This document shows positions 10,684 to 19,066 of a DNA stretch of 64,000 bases, one piece after another. Source of the DNA: Paguma larvata (Eukaryota > Chordata > Mammalia > Carnivora > Viverridae); contig CM057826.1 in assembly GCA_030068075.1 (NCBI GenBank), positions 74,745,312 through 74,809,311 on the forward strand, read 5' to 3'. How positions within the stretch are numbered: position 1 is the first letter of the stretch; each line of letters starts with the position of its first letter. Made by a program: the position numbers and the translations under genes. The notes under the pieces are model-generated. The model saw only the letters and a program-made list of their open reading frames with translations, had not been told where the DNA came from and searched no databases.

Positions 10684-11312
10684 ATGGCCAACAGACACAT
10701 GAAAAAATGCTCAACATCACTCATCATCAGAGAAATGTATATCAAGTCCACACTGAGATATCACTTCACACCAGTCACAGGGGCTAAAATTAACAACTCA
10801 GGAAACAACAGATGTTGGCAAGGATGTAGAGAAATGGGAACTCTCTTGCACGGTTGGTGGGAATGCAAACTCTGGAAAACAATGCAGAGGTTCCTCAAAA
10901 AATTAAAAATAGAAGTACCCTATGACCCAGCAACAGCACTACTAGGAATTTATTCAAGGGTAAAAGAGTGCTGATTCATAGGGGCACATGTACCCCAATG
11001 TTTGTAGCAGCACTTTCAACAATAGCCCATCTGTTGAAAGAGCCCAAATGTCCACTAACTGATGAATGGATAAAGAAGATGTGGTTTATATATACAATGG
11101 AATACTGCTTGGCAATGATAAAGAATGAAATTCTGCCATTTGCAGCAACATGGATGGAACTGGAGGATATTATGCTGAGTGAAATAAGTCAGAGAAAGCC
11201 AGAGATAATATGTTTCACTCATATGTGGAACTTGAGAAAATTAACAGAAGACAATGGGGGAAGGGAAGGCGGGAAAAAAATAGTTTCAAACAGAGAGGGA
11301 GGCAAACCATAA
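10684..11312 (+). pseudogene. L1 ORF2 C-terminal region in two frames
   Basis: Two overlapping frames, 10684-10974 and 10968-11312, together cover the ORF2p C-terminus, which helps bind L1 RNA. The first has [18 protein letters not shown] and the cysteine-containing [20 protein letters not shown], then [14 protein letters not shown]. The second has GTCTPMFVAALSTIAHL, PLTDEWIKKMWFIYTMEYC and MELEDIMLSEISQ. A single frameshift near 10970 separates them. The second frame reads on into the 3'UTR, so the true ORF2 stop is also lost. A dead copy. Confidence 0.85.
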
Positions 11313-11341
11313 GAGACTCTTAAATGCTGAGAACAAAATGA

Positions 11342-11368
11342 GGGTTGAGGGGGGATTGGGGGAAGGGG
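11342..11368 (+). other. G-quadruplex-like G-run cluster in L1 3'UTR
   Basis: Four G-runs of 3, 6, 5 and 4 at 11342-11344, 11349-11354, 11358-11362 and 11365-11368, separated by 2-4 bases, meet the common G4 pattern. A G-rich polypurine tract is a known feature of mammalian L1 3'UTRs. Folding is inferred. Confidence 0.7.
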
Positions 11369-11519
11369 AAAATGGGTGATGAGCTTTGAGGACAGAAGCT
11401 GTTGGGTGAGCACTAGGTATTGTATGTAAGCAATGAATCATGGGAATCTACTCCTAAAGCCAAGAGCACATTGTATATGCTGTATGTTAGCTAACTTGAC
11501 AATAAATTATGTTTAAAAT

Positions 11520-11550
11520 AATAACGATAATAATAATAATAATAATAAAT
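11520..11550. repeat. (AAT)n tail of L1
   Basis: About seven AAT units follow the L1 3' end and AATAAA signal. The tail has turned from poly-A into a trinucleotide repeat. Confidence 0.85.
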
Positions 11551-11601
11551 AAAACATTAAAAGAATATATTTTAAAAAAGGAAAAGAAATCGAGTTTTTA
11601 G

Positions 11602-11825
11602 GGGCACCTGGGTGGCTCAGTTGGTTAAGCATCTGATTCTTGGTTTCAGCTCAGGTTATGATCTCACAGGTTTCATGAGTTAGAGCCCCACATCGGGCTC
11701 CATGCTGACAGTGCAGAGCCTCCTTGGGATTCTGTCCGTCTGTCTCTCTCTCTCTGCCCCTCCCCGACTCATGCTGCTCCTCCCCTACTCTCTGCCTCTC
11801 TCAAAATAAAGAAATTAAAAAAAAG
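11602..11825 (+). mobile_element. Carnivore SINE next to the L1 tail
   Basis: Head ggggcacctgggtggctcag, CT-rich body, tail ending in aaattaaaaaaaag. Imperfect flanking duplication: aaagaaatcgagttttta on the left and aaagaaactggattttta on the right. Confidence 0.92.
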
Positions 11826-12004
11826 AAACTGGATTTTTATGATTTCAAAGCTGATGCTGTTAGGAATTTTGCTAAATTTTTTCCTAAGAAGCCTAGGCTT
11901 TGATCCCCTGAAACTCTGTTAAAAAATTCAGTGAGTGACTCCAACTAAAAGCTTAAAAAAAAAGTCTTTTTTTTTTAACTTTAAAAGAGGTAGATCCAAA
12001 GGGA

Positions 12005-12612
12005 AGAAAAAGCAGTTATTCTCACACATTGCTGGTGTGGGTGTAAATTGGCACAAACACAATGGGAAACTATTTGGCAGTTTTTACTAAAGCTGAACAT
12101 ATTAGTATCTTGTCACCAGCAATTTTACTGCAGAGAGTGGGTATATATTCAAATGAAATAAGTGTATATGTCAGCTACAGAACATGCCTACAAATGTTCA
12201 ATCATATTTATTTATATTAGCCTAAAACTCAAAGCAACCTAAAATTCCATAAAGAATAAAATGAATTAAATAGATTGTGATATAACCATACACTGGAGTA
12301 CTGTGTAACAATGAGAAAAGCAACAGCTATGTCTATCAAAGACATAAAACTGAGCTGAAAAACCCTGACACAAAATAGTATACTACATGGTTCCATCAAG
12401 TTCAAAAACAGAGACAACTCAACTCTGGTGACTGCAGTGAGGCAAGTTATTTCCTTTAAGATGACTGTGTTGACTGGAGAAGACAGAGGGTTCCTCTAGA
12501 GACATAAAAATATTCTACATTGACTTGGGTGTTGGGTTGCTTTCATATGTATTCATGAACATTCACTGTACAATTAAACTCTGTGCACTTGTAACCTATA
12601 CTTCAATTTTAT
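12005..12612 (+). mobile_element. Old LINE-1 3' fragment
   Basis: Words matching the L1 ORF2 C-terminus and 3'UTR appear in order: cacacattgctggtgtgggt, gggaaactatttggcag, then 'ccatacactggagtactgtg' and 'ctacatggttccatcaag', ending near 'ctgtgcacttgtaacctata'. It is clearly more diverged than the felid-type L1 just upstream. The short minus-strand frame at 12229-12417 is an antisense shadow. Confidence 0.75.
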
Positions 12613-12621
12613 TTATCTTAT

Positions 12622-12833
12622 TTTATTTTTTAAATATTTATTTATTTTGAGAGAGAGACAGAGACAGAAAGAGAGTGCACAAGCAGGGGAGGGGCAGAGA
12701 GAGAGGGAGACAGAGATTCCCAAGCAGGCTCTGCACTGTTAGAACCTGACAGGTGGCTCAAACTCACAACCCTGAGATCTGATCTGAGCAGAAATCCAGC
12801 GTCAGATGCTTAACCAACTGAGAAACCCAGGTA
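12622..12833 (-). mobile_element. Carnivore SINE, antisense, diverged
   Basis: The A-tail complement and gagagagagacagagac run are on the left, and the head complement 'actgagaaacccaggta' is on the right with several changes. Flanking duplication is weak (acttca at about 12600 and 12833). Confidence 0.85.
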
Positions 12834-12837
12834 CTTC

Positions 12838-13390
12838 ATGGACTTCCATTTTAAAAAATGGAATGTTCTAGGATAAGATAAACATGAATTCTCCTCTATA
12901 AAAATATTATAACTATCCCAGAAAATATCTAATTTGAAACATTGAGTTTGCTTCTGACTTTCCTTATAAGGTATGCTTACAAGTATGGTTTCCTTCCAAA
13001 ATACAGGGTTCTTAAAAACAAGTAGTCAATAATTAGGCCTGAGAAACTTGTACCCCCTGTGGAGAGGAGAGGAAATACTAGATCATCTTCTCACAGTATA
13101 CTAAAAAATAAATTCAACATGGCTTTAAAATTTAAGTCTAGTCAAGAGACTGAAAAAGTCTTGGAACAAATATAGCAGATTGTTTTTCTATTACTCAGTT
13201 GAATAAGTCTATGGGTAAAACTCTATTTAAAACCATGAAGGAAAATATTGAAGTATCTTCTATTTTAAAATTTCTCATCATTAAAAATTCAAAAGTAGAA
13301 TTTGAAAAGTGAACCATACTCTAGAAAAGATTTTTCACAGTCTTTGACAGGAAATGGTTATTTATCTTTAGTACATAAAGAAAGTTTTAT
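12838..13390. other. Unique sequence, nothing recognised
   Basis: AT-rich and without recognised repeats or open frames. Confidence 0.4.
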
Positions 13391-13392
13391 AA

Positions 13393-13452
13393 GCCTATCT
13401 GTCTATTATCTACCTATCTATCCACCTATATACCTTTCTATTTACTTATTTC
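13393..13452. repeat. Degenerate (TATC/TTAC)n tetranucleotide tract
   Basis: A run of ctat/ctac/ttac units with interruptions. Its right end provided the target site of the next SINE, and a copy of that end reappears after the SINE as the target-site duplication. Confidence 0.75.
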
Positions 13453-13676
13453 TTTTTTTTATTTTTCTAATGTTTTTATTTATTATTGAGAAACAGAAAG
13501 AGACAGAGCATGAGCATGGGAAGGGCTGAGAAAGGGGGAGACATAGAATCTTAAGGAGGTTCCAGGCTCTGCGCTGTCAGCACAGAGTCCAACGTGGGGC
13601 TCAAACTCACAAACCATGAGATCATGACCTGAGCCGAAGTGGGACACTTAACCAACTGAGCCACCCAGGCGCCCCC
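13453..13676 (-). mobile_element. Carnivore SINE, antisense
   Basis: Antisense copy with a complete head complement (gagccacccaggcgccc). Target-site duplication: ctatttacttatttc at 13438-13452 against ttatttacttacttc at 13677-13691. Confidence 0.94.
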
Positions 13677-13832
13677 TTATTTACTTACTTCAAAGCAAAT
13701 TAGCAGAGCAAAATCAAGATAATACAGATAATGTAAACAATAAGTAAAAGATATACTGTGGCCATATGAAAAATGTTCAATTTTCTAAGTCAAATGGTAT
13801 AAATAAAAACTACATTTTAAAAATACTTGATC

Positions 13833-14043
13833 CGAGCGCCTGCATAGCTTAGTCGGTTAAATGTCCAACTTTGGCTCCTGTCATGATCAAATCACTCATG
13901 AGTTCAAGCTTTCATTGGGTTCACTGCTTTCAGCACAGAGCCCACTTTGGATCCTCTGTCCCCTCTCTCTCTGCCACTCCCCTGCTGGCACACTCTCTCT
14001 CTCTTCCTTTCTCTCTCTCTCAAAATAAATAAAAATAAACTTT
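13833..14043 (+). mobile_element. Carnivore SINE, first of two at one target site
   Basis: Diverged head (gagcgcctgcatagcttagt), CT-rich body and AATAAA tail. Flanked by aaaaatacttgatc (13819-13832) and aaaaatactttatc (14044-14057). More diverged than the neighbour at 14058, so the earlier arrival. Confidence 0.93.
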
Positions 14044-14057
14044 AAAAATACTTTATC

Positions 14058-14262
14058 AGGGGCGCCTGGGTGGCTCAGTTGGTTGAGCAGCTGACTTCAG
14101 CTCAGGTCATGATCTCGCGATCTGTGGGTTTGAGCCCCACGTCGGGCTCTGTGCTGACAGCTCGGAGCCTGGAGCCTGCTTTGGATTCGGGGTCTCCCTC
14201 TCTCTGCCCTTCCCCTGCTCATACTCTGTCTCTATGTCTCTCAAAAACAAAATAAACTTAAA
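14058..14262 (+). mobile_element. Younger carnivore SINE inserted in the previous SINE's TSD
   Basis: Near-consensus copy (aggggcgcctgggtggctca). Flanked by aaaaatactttatc at 14044-14057 and the same word at 14263-14276, which is a third copy of the earlier target site. Confidence 0.95.
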
Positions 14263-14464
14263 AAAAATACTTTATCATATTGATGAAAAGTAAAAATATA
14301 ACAAAGGAGTAAGAAGTACAGCAAAACAAATCCAATTATGCATGCATATTACATGTAAATTAGATCAAACTTTGTTTTTAAATTTTTTATTTGGGTAAAA
14401 TTAACATGCTCAAACTTTCTCGAGTAGAGTCTGGCAATACGGCAAGAGCTTGTACGTACTTTGG

Positions 14465-14667
14465 GGAGCGCCTGGGTGGCTTAGCCAGTCAAGTGTTTGG
14501 CTTCAGCTCAGGTCATTAGCTCACAGTTTGTGGGTTCAAGCATTGTGACAATGCCTGTTTTTTGGGGTTTCTCTCTCTTTCTCTTTCTGTCCCTCCCCAC
14601 CCCTCTCACTTGCACACAGGTGTTCTCTCTCTCTTTCTCAAAATAGATAAATAAAAACTTTAAATTC
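14465..14667 (+). mobile_element. Carnivore SINE
   Basis: Head gagcgcctgggtggcttagc, long CT-rich body and A-rich tail. Flanking duplication is imperfect: cttgtacgtactttgg (14449-14464) and cttgtacaatttgg (14668-14681). Confidence 0.9.
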
Positions 14668-14681
14668 TTGTACAATTTGGA

Positions 14682-14866
14682 GCACTACCCACATGCCACC
14701 CAGGTCAGTCAGTTAAGTGTCTGGCTCATGGTTTTGGCTGCAGTCACAATCTCCTGGTTGGTAAGATCGAGCCGAGCCCCACCTCAGGCTCTGAGCACAA
14801 GGCCTAATTGGGATTCTCTCTCTCTGTCTCTCTCTATCAAAATAAATAAATAAACATTAAAAAAAA
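14682..14866 (+). mobile_element. Diverged carnivore SINE directly abutting the previous one
   Basis: The head is corrupted (gccacccaggtcagtcagtt) but the order ttaagtgtctggct, gatcgagcc, ctctctctctgtctctct and aaataaataaataaacatt is kept. It starts at the right duplication of the SINE at 14465. Confidence 0.8.
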
Positions 14867-15009
14867 GGTTAAATGTTTGTGCTTTCTGACTCAGTAATTC
14901 TGGTTAGAACTCACTTAAAAAAAAAAAAACAGCAATAGAAACGCACATGAGTAGTCGTGTAGAAGAAACAGATATCATTCTCTTTTACTACAACTCCACG
15001 AATACTCAT

Positions 15010-15240
15010 CAAGGAACTACCCTGTTCTCAGCAATGTGGTATCAAAAGTAGAGTAGGGAACAGGATATGAACTCTGTGTGAGGACAGACAATATAAACCT
15101 TAAACTAATAATTATTAGCACAGCTGTTGTTATACACTGGAAAGATTAGTGTGCTATGAAAAGATTTATTTGGAGGAGGATGAAAAGAGTCTGAAAAAAT
15201 GATATTTAAAATGAAACCTGGTGATTGGCAGAAGAGCACT
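15010..15240 (-). mobile_element. Possible L2 LINE, antisense
   Basis: Weak but ordered matches to an antisense L2 3' end: 'gaggacagacaatataaacc', 'agtgtgctatgaaaag' and 'gatatttaaaatgaaacctgg', which correspond to the usual 'gagacagacattaaac', 'gtgctatga' and 'gacatttaagctgagacct' words. Confidence 0.45.
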
Positions 15241-15885
15241 ACCCTTAGTCTCCAGCATGAAGAGCCCACACCTGGGCTCCGTTCTTATAGAACTCAGCAT
15301 GTGTTCTACTAAGGAATACATGAACTCCGCCGTCACTCACGGCCCGGTGCAGAGATCCACGACCCTAAACATCTCATCTCCTGACCAAAGTCATTCAAGC
15401 CCCAGGACTGTATTTCTTGTTCTAGGTCTTTAAAGCAAAGGGTCGCTGCCTCCAAAATTGCCACTATTTGTGGGTTGTACTCTGGTCAGTGTCAGAGATG
15501 GGTACCAGTGAAGAGGAAGTGATGTATAGAAGTGCTTAAATCTTAGATAAGACAATTAATTTACCTGAAAATCTCTTACTTGAAATTGCCTCTCAGATTA
15601 CTTGAATGCAATCAATTCTTGCATAACAAAGTAGCATTACCTAGTCCTGCCAAGGATCTGTTTTTCAGCATGTTTTCAGGTTTCAGAAGTCCCAGGGGTA
15701 CTCAGGAAAACAGACAAAATTTTAAGAGTTACACTTGGCAACCAAATGCTATTTTCGAATAAAAACAATTCATAATACTCTTTAACTTATATATATTTGG
15801 TCCTATATTTTATATGCTTGAAACAGAATACCAATTACATTCACAACTAGATGCAAATAGAAAGCCAGGATTGCAAAACTGGTTT
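15241..15885. other. Relatively GC-balanced unique sequence
   Basis: No repeat recognised. It is less AT-rich than its surroundings around 15240-15400 and has a 70-residue frame (15221-15433) and a 60-residue frame (15580-15762). Neither shows a domain, and I see no clear splice-bounded exon. Confidence 0.4.
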
Positions 15886-15903
15886 TATTATATTAAATTT
15901 TTT

Positions 15904-16097
15904 AATTTTTATTTATTTTTGAGAGCGAGAGACACACACAGAGTGTGCACAAGAGAGGGAGACACAGAATCTGAAGCAGGCTCCAGGCTCTGAGCTGTTA
16001 GCGCAGAACCCGATGTGGGGCTTAAACTCATGAACCACAAGATCATGACCTGAGCCAAAGTCGGATGGCTCAACAGACTGAGCCACTCAGGCACCCC
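15904..16097 (-). mobile_element. Carnivore SINE, antisense
   Basis: Head complement gagccactcaggcacccc is at the right. Flanks tattatattaaatttttt and tactatattaaaattttt form the duplication. Confidence 0.92.
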
Positions 16098-16115
16098 TAC
16101 TATATTAAAATTTTT

Positions 16116-17683
16116 AATTAGACTTTATTAAATGGTCAACAATTAAATACAAAGAATTTCATATTTTTAATTATGATTAGTTCATATGTAGTTTCATATA
16201 TGATTAATTCATTTATTAATTAAAATTTTATTTTGCCATTTTATTTCAGCAGATGGTTTTAAATATTTTATAAGAAAAATACCTTTTCAAAATATAAAAG
16301 TAAATTATTCATGGTTTAAATTCACATTCTTCCATTTCTGTGACTGTGTATTTGAACTTGAAAACTTTGACTATAATTACATTTTAATTTTTAGTCTTTT
16401 TGAAAAGTAAGAGTAGGCATCAAAATAGAAATAAATAGTAAGAAAGGGGAAGTCAGAAAAAAGGGGGGGGAGCTATTTTTTAAAATTTGAAAATTTCCAA
16501 TGGAAAAATTTACTTAACTTTTGAAATCTGAAAACAAGTGAGTTTTCTGCCAAGCATGACCCATACAAAATTCATGACCAGAACACTGTAATTCTGCAAC
16601 TTAAACAGAGAAGATGGCCGTGCAATTTTATATTATGTACTAAATGAAGATCTACATATCCACTTTTAAAAAGATCTCTTGAACTCAAAAAAGCACACAT
16701 TTGTTTTTTAAAATCAATTTAAAAGCCTGAGAGAAAACTGATCGATAGTTTTAGACAAAACCAAGTGATCACTGGTATTAAATATTTTGTAATATTTTTA
16801 AAGGGTTATCACTGAATGTCCAATATTTAGATGAGTATAATGTTTTGTGTGACCATCTACAAATTACAGAAGCCGATGACCATTTTTTCTATATCTATAA
16901 GAAATGATTTTGAAATCTGATGGTAGAGTCACTGCACACAGAAATAAATGTTTAAAATACTGAAACAACTAACAACTAAGATGGTAGTTTCAAAATGAGA
17001 TTGGCAGAATAAAAAAAGAGAAGGAAATACCTATAATATGTTTAAGTTAAAAAAAAAGGAATAAGAGACAAATCATTCTGAACAAATTTATGTATTTATT
17101 TGGTGGAAAATTAAAGGAAAAAAAACACCAAACTGAAAATTATATCAGTTTTAGACATGTTGTAGAAAGAGTAGTTTGGATTTAAGTGAAAAACTGACAC
17201 ACTCAATTGACCTGGATTTGATATAATGAAGACAAGTTCATGATAATGTTGTTAACATAGATGATAAACAAAAAATGTATGAGTTAGAAATTTGGTTGAA
17301 AATTCCTTAAGGCTTTCTTTGCTATTGGTGGCCTGTGTTATCAGGAAAAATGGTCTCAAACACACCAAGATCAATAATGCTACTTGGAATAATTAGTAGT
17401 ATATACGTTATTTTATGGGTTTGTCCGAGATAGCAAAAATTGATGAAAATCATGTCAAATATTTGACCAAACAACCTCTCAAGCATATCGTGGGAACACA
17501 ACATGCTCTTAAAGAAACTGGATTTCATTCAGCCAAAATACAATGCATCAGTTCAGGAAAACAACAACATAACTTCAGATAAAGGGCAAAGAAGGGCCTG
17601 GTACAATTAAAATTAAGTTTGAGTATGTCTACATCTATTTGATAAGAACTTTTGTCCACTATTAACAATATTAGCAAGTCCTT
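16116..17683. other. AT-rich unique sequence, nothing recognised
   Basis: About 1.6 kb without recognised repeats. A short poly-G (gggggggg at about 16464) and short A-runs occur. The two minus-strand frames near 17322-17707 have no recognisable domain. Confidence 0.45.
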
Positions 17684-17694
17684 TAAACAAATTA

Positions 17695-18161
17695 GAGGTG
17701 CCTGCATTGCTCCATTGGTTAAACGTTCAAGTTGATTTCAGCTCTTGTTATGATCTCAGGGTTGTGGGATTAAGCTCTATGCTGAGCACAGATCCTGCTT
17801 AAGATTCTCTCTCTCTGCTTTCACTCATGTGTGGAATTTGAGAAACTAAACAGATAAACATAAGGAAAGGGAAGGAAAAATAAGATAAAAACAGAGGAAA
17901 GCAAACCATAAAAGACTCTTAAATACAGAGAACAAACTTAGGGTTGATGTGGCAGGAGTGGTGGGTTAAATTGGTGATGAGCATTAAGGAGGGCACTCTT
18001 CAGGATGAGCACTTGGTGTCATATATAAGAGATGAATCACTGAGTTCTAATCCTGAAGCCAAGACTACACTGTATGTTAACTTGAGAGGAAAAAAACATT
18101 AAGAAAAAAATTCTTTTTCTCTATGCCCCTCCCCTCTCCTGCTCTCTTTCTAAAAAATGAC
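17695..18161 (+). mobile_element. Carnivore SINE split by an L1 insertion
   Basis: Head and middle lie at 17695-17818, and the rest (tctctatgcccctcccctc to the tail) at 18110-18161. The outer duplication taaacaaatta is identical at 17684-17694 and 18162-18172, which shows the two halves are one SINE. The head is diverged (gaggtgcctgcattgctcc). Confidence 0.88.
17819..18109 (+). mobile_element. Short L1 3'UTR copy inserted in the SINE
   Basis: About 290 bp of carnivore L1 3' end: catgtgtggaatttgagaaa, aaagactcttaaatacagag, gatgagcacttggtgtcat, then 'actgtatgttaacttgag' and an A-rich tail. Target duplication: attctctctctctgc (17804-17818) and attctttttctctatgc (18110-18126), both SINE sequence. 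Confidence 0.88.
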
Positions 18162-18231
18162 TAAACAAATTACATTTGGATGTTTCACCATTTTTAATAA
18201 TTTTTAATTTTTTTTAACTTGGGGGCACCTG

Positions 18232-18869
18232 ACCTACCTACACTCTTGGTGGGAATGCAAACTAGTGTAGCCGCTCTGGAAAACTGTGTGGAGGTTCCTC
18301 AAAAAAATAAAAATAAAGCTACCCTATGACTCAGCAATAGCACTGCTAGGAATCTACCCAAGAGACACAGGAGTGCTGATGTACATGGGTACATGTACCC
18401 CAATGTTCACAGCAGCACTTTCGACAATAGCCAAATTATGGAAAGAGACTAAGTGTCCATCAATTGACGAATGGATAAAGAAGATGTGGTGTATATATAC
18501 AATGGAATACTACGTGGCAATGAGGAAGAATGAAATCTGGCCATGTGTAGCAACATGGATGGAACTGGAGGGTATTATGCTAAGTGAAGTAAGTCAGTCA
18601 GAGAAAGACAGATACCATATGTTTCCACGCATAGGTGGATTTTGAGAGACTTAGCATAAAACCATGGGGGAGGGGAAGAGGGGAAAAGAAAAAAGATACA
18701 AAGAGGGAGGGAGACAAAACATAAGAGGCTCTCAAAGACTAAGAACAAACTGAGGGGTGAGGGGGATATGGGAGGGAGGAGAGTGGGGGACGGGCACAGA
18801 GGAGGGCACTTGTTAGGATGAGCACTGGGCGTTATATGGAAACCAATTTGACAATAAATTAAAAAAAGA
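18232..18869 (+). mobile_element. L1 3' fragment (~640 bp) inserted in the head of a SINE
   Basis: Covers the end of ORF2 and the 3'UTR, closing with tttgacaataaattaaaaaa. The left flank ttgggggcacctg (18219-18231) and right flank ttggggggcatctg (18870-18883) form a duplication made of the first bases of a SINE, so the L1 landed in that SINE's head. Confidence 0.85.
18286..18645 (+). pseudogene. L1 ORF2 C-terminal remnant, 119-residue open frame
   Basis: The frame begins MWRFLKKIKIKLPYDSAIAL, continues with LGIYPRDTGVLMYMGTCTPM and CPSIDEWIKKMWCIYTMEYY, and ends with WMELEGIMLSEVSQSEKDRY. This is the C-terminal part of L1 ORF2p. It is intact over this length and lies in one frame, unlike the version at 10.7-11.3 kb, but the rest of ORF2 is missing because the element is 5'-truncated. 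It cannot encode a working retrotransposase and has no promoter of its own. Confidence 0.88.
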
Positions 18870-18871
18870 TT

Positions 18872-19066
18872 GGGGGGCATCTGGGTGGCTCAGTTGGTTA
18901 AGCAGCCAACTTTGGCTCAAGTTATGATGTTATGGTTCATGAGTTTGAGCCCAGCGTCAGGTCCCATGCTCATAGCTTAGAGCCTGGAACCTGCTTCAGA
19001 TATCGTGTCTCCCGCTCTCTGCCCCTCCGCCCTATCATTCTCAAAAACAAACATTAAAAAATTTAA
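18872..19066 (+). mobile_element. Carnivore SINE carrying the L1 in its head
   Basis: The copy resumes after the L1 with gggcatctgggtggctcagt, has the CT-rich body and ends in aaaacaaacattaaaaaatt. Its original left edge lies at about 18221, before the L1. Confidence 0.88.

Larger units (their letters stand above)
9481..11580 (+). mobile_element. Felid-type LINE-1, 5'-truncated in the RT domain (~2.1 kb)
   Basis: The element starts within ORF2 just before the FADD position (words for KEIKGIQI near 9496-9516), runs through the C-terminal domain and the G-rich 3'UTR, and ends in an AATAAA signal plus an (AAT)n tail at about 11520-11550. The catalytic region has decayed: 'tttacgtggacatga' replaces the codons for Phe-Ala-Asp-Asp. 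It is less diverged than the L1 at 225-5115, so probably a carnivore-lineage copy. The 3' flank carries a SINE that inserted next to it later. Confidence 0.92.

Noticed and set aside
10684..11312. Functional retrotransposon protein
   Set aside because: The L1 is 5'-truncated, the FADD codons are destroyed and a frameshift splits the C-terminus.
14058..14262. tRNA-like A- and B-box sequences in the repeated SINEs as tRNA genes
   Set aside because: The boxes belong to the tRNA-derived head of the carnivore SINE. No full cloverleaf with an anticodon arm and 3' end is present, and the copies are dispersed with target duplications and A-tails.
17300..17707. Processed pseudogene suggested by a locally GC-richer segment
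   Set aside because: All frames are broken by many stops, and I see no poly-A tail, flanking duplication or recognisable peptide.
18286..18645. Intact 119-residue frame as a domesticated L1 protein
   Set aside because: It is only a C-terminal ORF2 piece within a short 5'-truncated insertion, with no promoter, start context or sign of constraint.
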